Shown here: piece by piece, positions 11,605 through 12,188 of the stretch | How the letters are laid out: each line of letters starts with the position of its first letter | How positions within the stretch are numbered: the stretch's first letter is position 1 | Source: Candidatus Roizmanbacteria bacterium CG_4_10_14_0_2_um_filter_36_35 | GTDB taxonomy: Bacteria; Patescibacteriota; Microgenomatia; UBA1406; GWC2-37-13 | NCBI GenBank assembly: GCA_002792355.1 | Contig: PFOE01000007.1 | Coordinates: 1 to 12,188, forward strand | Length of the DNA: 12,188 nt | Direction: 5' to 3' | Notes under the pieces: model-generated | The model's input: only the letters and a program-made list of their open reading frames with translations | Database searches by the model: none | What the model was told of the DNA's origin: nothing | Position numbers and translations under genes: made by a program

Positions 11605-12143
11605 TGAAAAGGATTGACTTTCTTTAATATACGATGACCAATAATGGTTTGGAAAACGGTTCCTAAAGTTGCCAGTAATATAAAAAAATTCCCTTCAATA
11701 GCACCAATAATAAATTTTTTTCCATCTAAAAATATTGGTGATAAAATAATTGTCAATACACCAAATAAAGCTATTATCATTCCTAATAAAATCTTTATTT
11801 TTGGTTTCTCTTTAAGAAAGAGAATCGAAAGAAAGTAAATAAAGACTGGTCCTGATGAGGCAATCACTGGTACATTGATACTTTCTGTTTTTTGAAGACC
11901 TAGAAAGAAAAAAGAAATATTTATAGTGATTCCAAAAAACCCTACGAGAAGAACTTCTAACCATTGGCGGGGCGTTAATTTCTGCCATTTTCCGATTGCT
12001 AATGGTAAAAAAATTAAACCGGCAAAGAAAAATCTGATAAATGCCAAAGTAAAAGGAGGAATATTTTGTAGAGCAAACTTAAAAATAGGCGAAGCGGCGC
12101 CCCAGATAATATTAGTAATAATTAAGGCAAGAACTGGATTCAT
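11571..12143 (-). CDS. EamA transporter, N-terminal fragment
   Basis: 190 residues as read. The true EamA sequence runs to about residue 179 (KKVNPF); the final residues QCRRLHFCSEL follow the frameshift and match nothing in the family. It contains the first EamA repeat and the start of the second. No Shine-Dalgarno precedes the ATG at 12143. Confidence 0.75.
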   Translation of the reverse strand: MNPVLALIITNIIWGAASPIFKFALQNIPPFTLAFIRFFFAGLIFLPLAIGKWQKLTPRQWLEVLLVGFFGITINISFFFLGLQKTESINVPVIASSGPVFIYFLSILFLKEKPKIKILLGMIIALFGVLTIILSPIFLDGKKFIIGAIEGNFFILLATLGTVFQTIIGHRILKKVNPFQCRRLHFCSEL

Positions 12144-12188
12144 GTTTTAATGTTTAAACATTTATCATTTGTTATTCATTTGTGGATT
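12144..12188. other. Upstream region of the EamA gene (window edge)
   Basis: 45 bases with the perfect palindrome TGTTTAAACA (12151-12160) eight bases from the ATG and short CATTT-rich repeats after it. It could be an operator for the transporter; no promoter can be assigned. Confidence 0.25.

Larger units (their letters stand above)
11212..12143 (-). pseudogene. EamA/DMT-family transporter, split by a -1 frameshift
   Basis: Inner-membrane transporter of the drug/metabolite superfamily, with two EamA repeats of five helices each; substrate unknown. Seen in the first frame: MNPVLALIITNIIWGAASPIFK, the usual EamA helix 1, then LAFIRFFFAGLIFLPLA, and the helix 4-5 region VPVIASSGPVFIYFLSILFLKEKPK. 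The second repeat (helices from about 11640 leftward) continues in the other frame: VTFLFGALTFIPFV, TLAYFLFYYGISKIKAQEAG and FTYLDPIAAIFIAVPLLHEY. The frames join if one T is added to the TTTT at 11610-11607 (minus strand), restoring NPFSVSTVTF. The repaired protein would be about 310 residues, normal for the family, including about 16 tail residues from heptad repeat DNA. This is a sequencing or assembly error, a recent mutation, or slippage on the T-run. Confidence 0.8.

Noticed and set aside
11644..12150. Two plus-strand reading frames opposite the EamA gene
   Set aside because: Antisense to recognisable EamA helices; lysine- and isoleucine-rich shadows with no motif.

Overview
The window looks like a piece of a small, AT-rich bacterial genome of the Candidate Phyla Radiation (Patescibacteria), most likely Microgenomates-like. 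This is inferred from gene style only: tightly packed genes on both strands, almost no Shine-Dalgarno sequences, a S23-type four-helix-bundle protein, a human-like short transketolase, and many dispersed palindromes and 7-nt repeats. No rRNA or ribosomal protein gene is present to confirm the lineage.

Layout. 1-447 (-): 5' part of an RfbF-like sugar-1-phosphate cytidylyltransferase that runs off the left edge. 538-1047: an accessory cassette with a short shared leader box, a S23 four-helix-bundle gene and inverted copies of a 52-nt repeat. 1027-3009 (-): full transketolase carrying three repeat-derived in-frame insertions. 3119-3716 (+): a second copy of the leader box and a NYN-domain RNase-like gene. 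3800-4984 (+): GT4 glycosyltransferase with a 22-codon palindrome insert. 4985-5133: a structured leader RNA candidate. 5134-6237 (+): S-adenosylmethionine synthetase. 6251-7228 (-): GDP-mannose 4,6-dehydratase. 7342-8625 (+): Wzx-type flippase. 8615-10039 (-): GT39-like membrane glycosyltransferase. 10041-10114 (-): tRNA-Gly(UCC). 10130-11140 (-): UDP-glucose 4-epimerase. 11212-12143 (-): EamA/DMT transporter broken by one frameshift.

How the genes fit together. Six genes (rfbF-like, GT4, gmd, wzx, GT39, galE) supply activated sugars, transfer sugars or flip lipid-linked glycan, so the region is devoted mainly to cell-surface polysaccharide. Transketolase and MetK are housekeeping genes set among them. 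The genes are not one operon: orientation changes repeatedly and several pairs are convergent with 11-25 nt gaps or overlaps.

The most unusual theme is repeat DNA that is read through as protein. At least four GC-rich palindromic elements and several 7-nt-period AT-rich arrays sit inside reading frames (transketolase, GT4, GT39, NYN and EamA tails) without breaking them, at positions that look like linkers or loops. A second theme is promoters whose predicted start lies on or within 2 nt of the ATG (rfbF, gmd, wzx, galE), contrasting with the long folded leader of metK. No intergenic stretch exceeds 300 bases; the longest are 448-640, 3010-3170 and 4985-5133.
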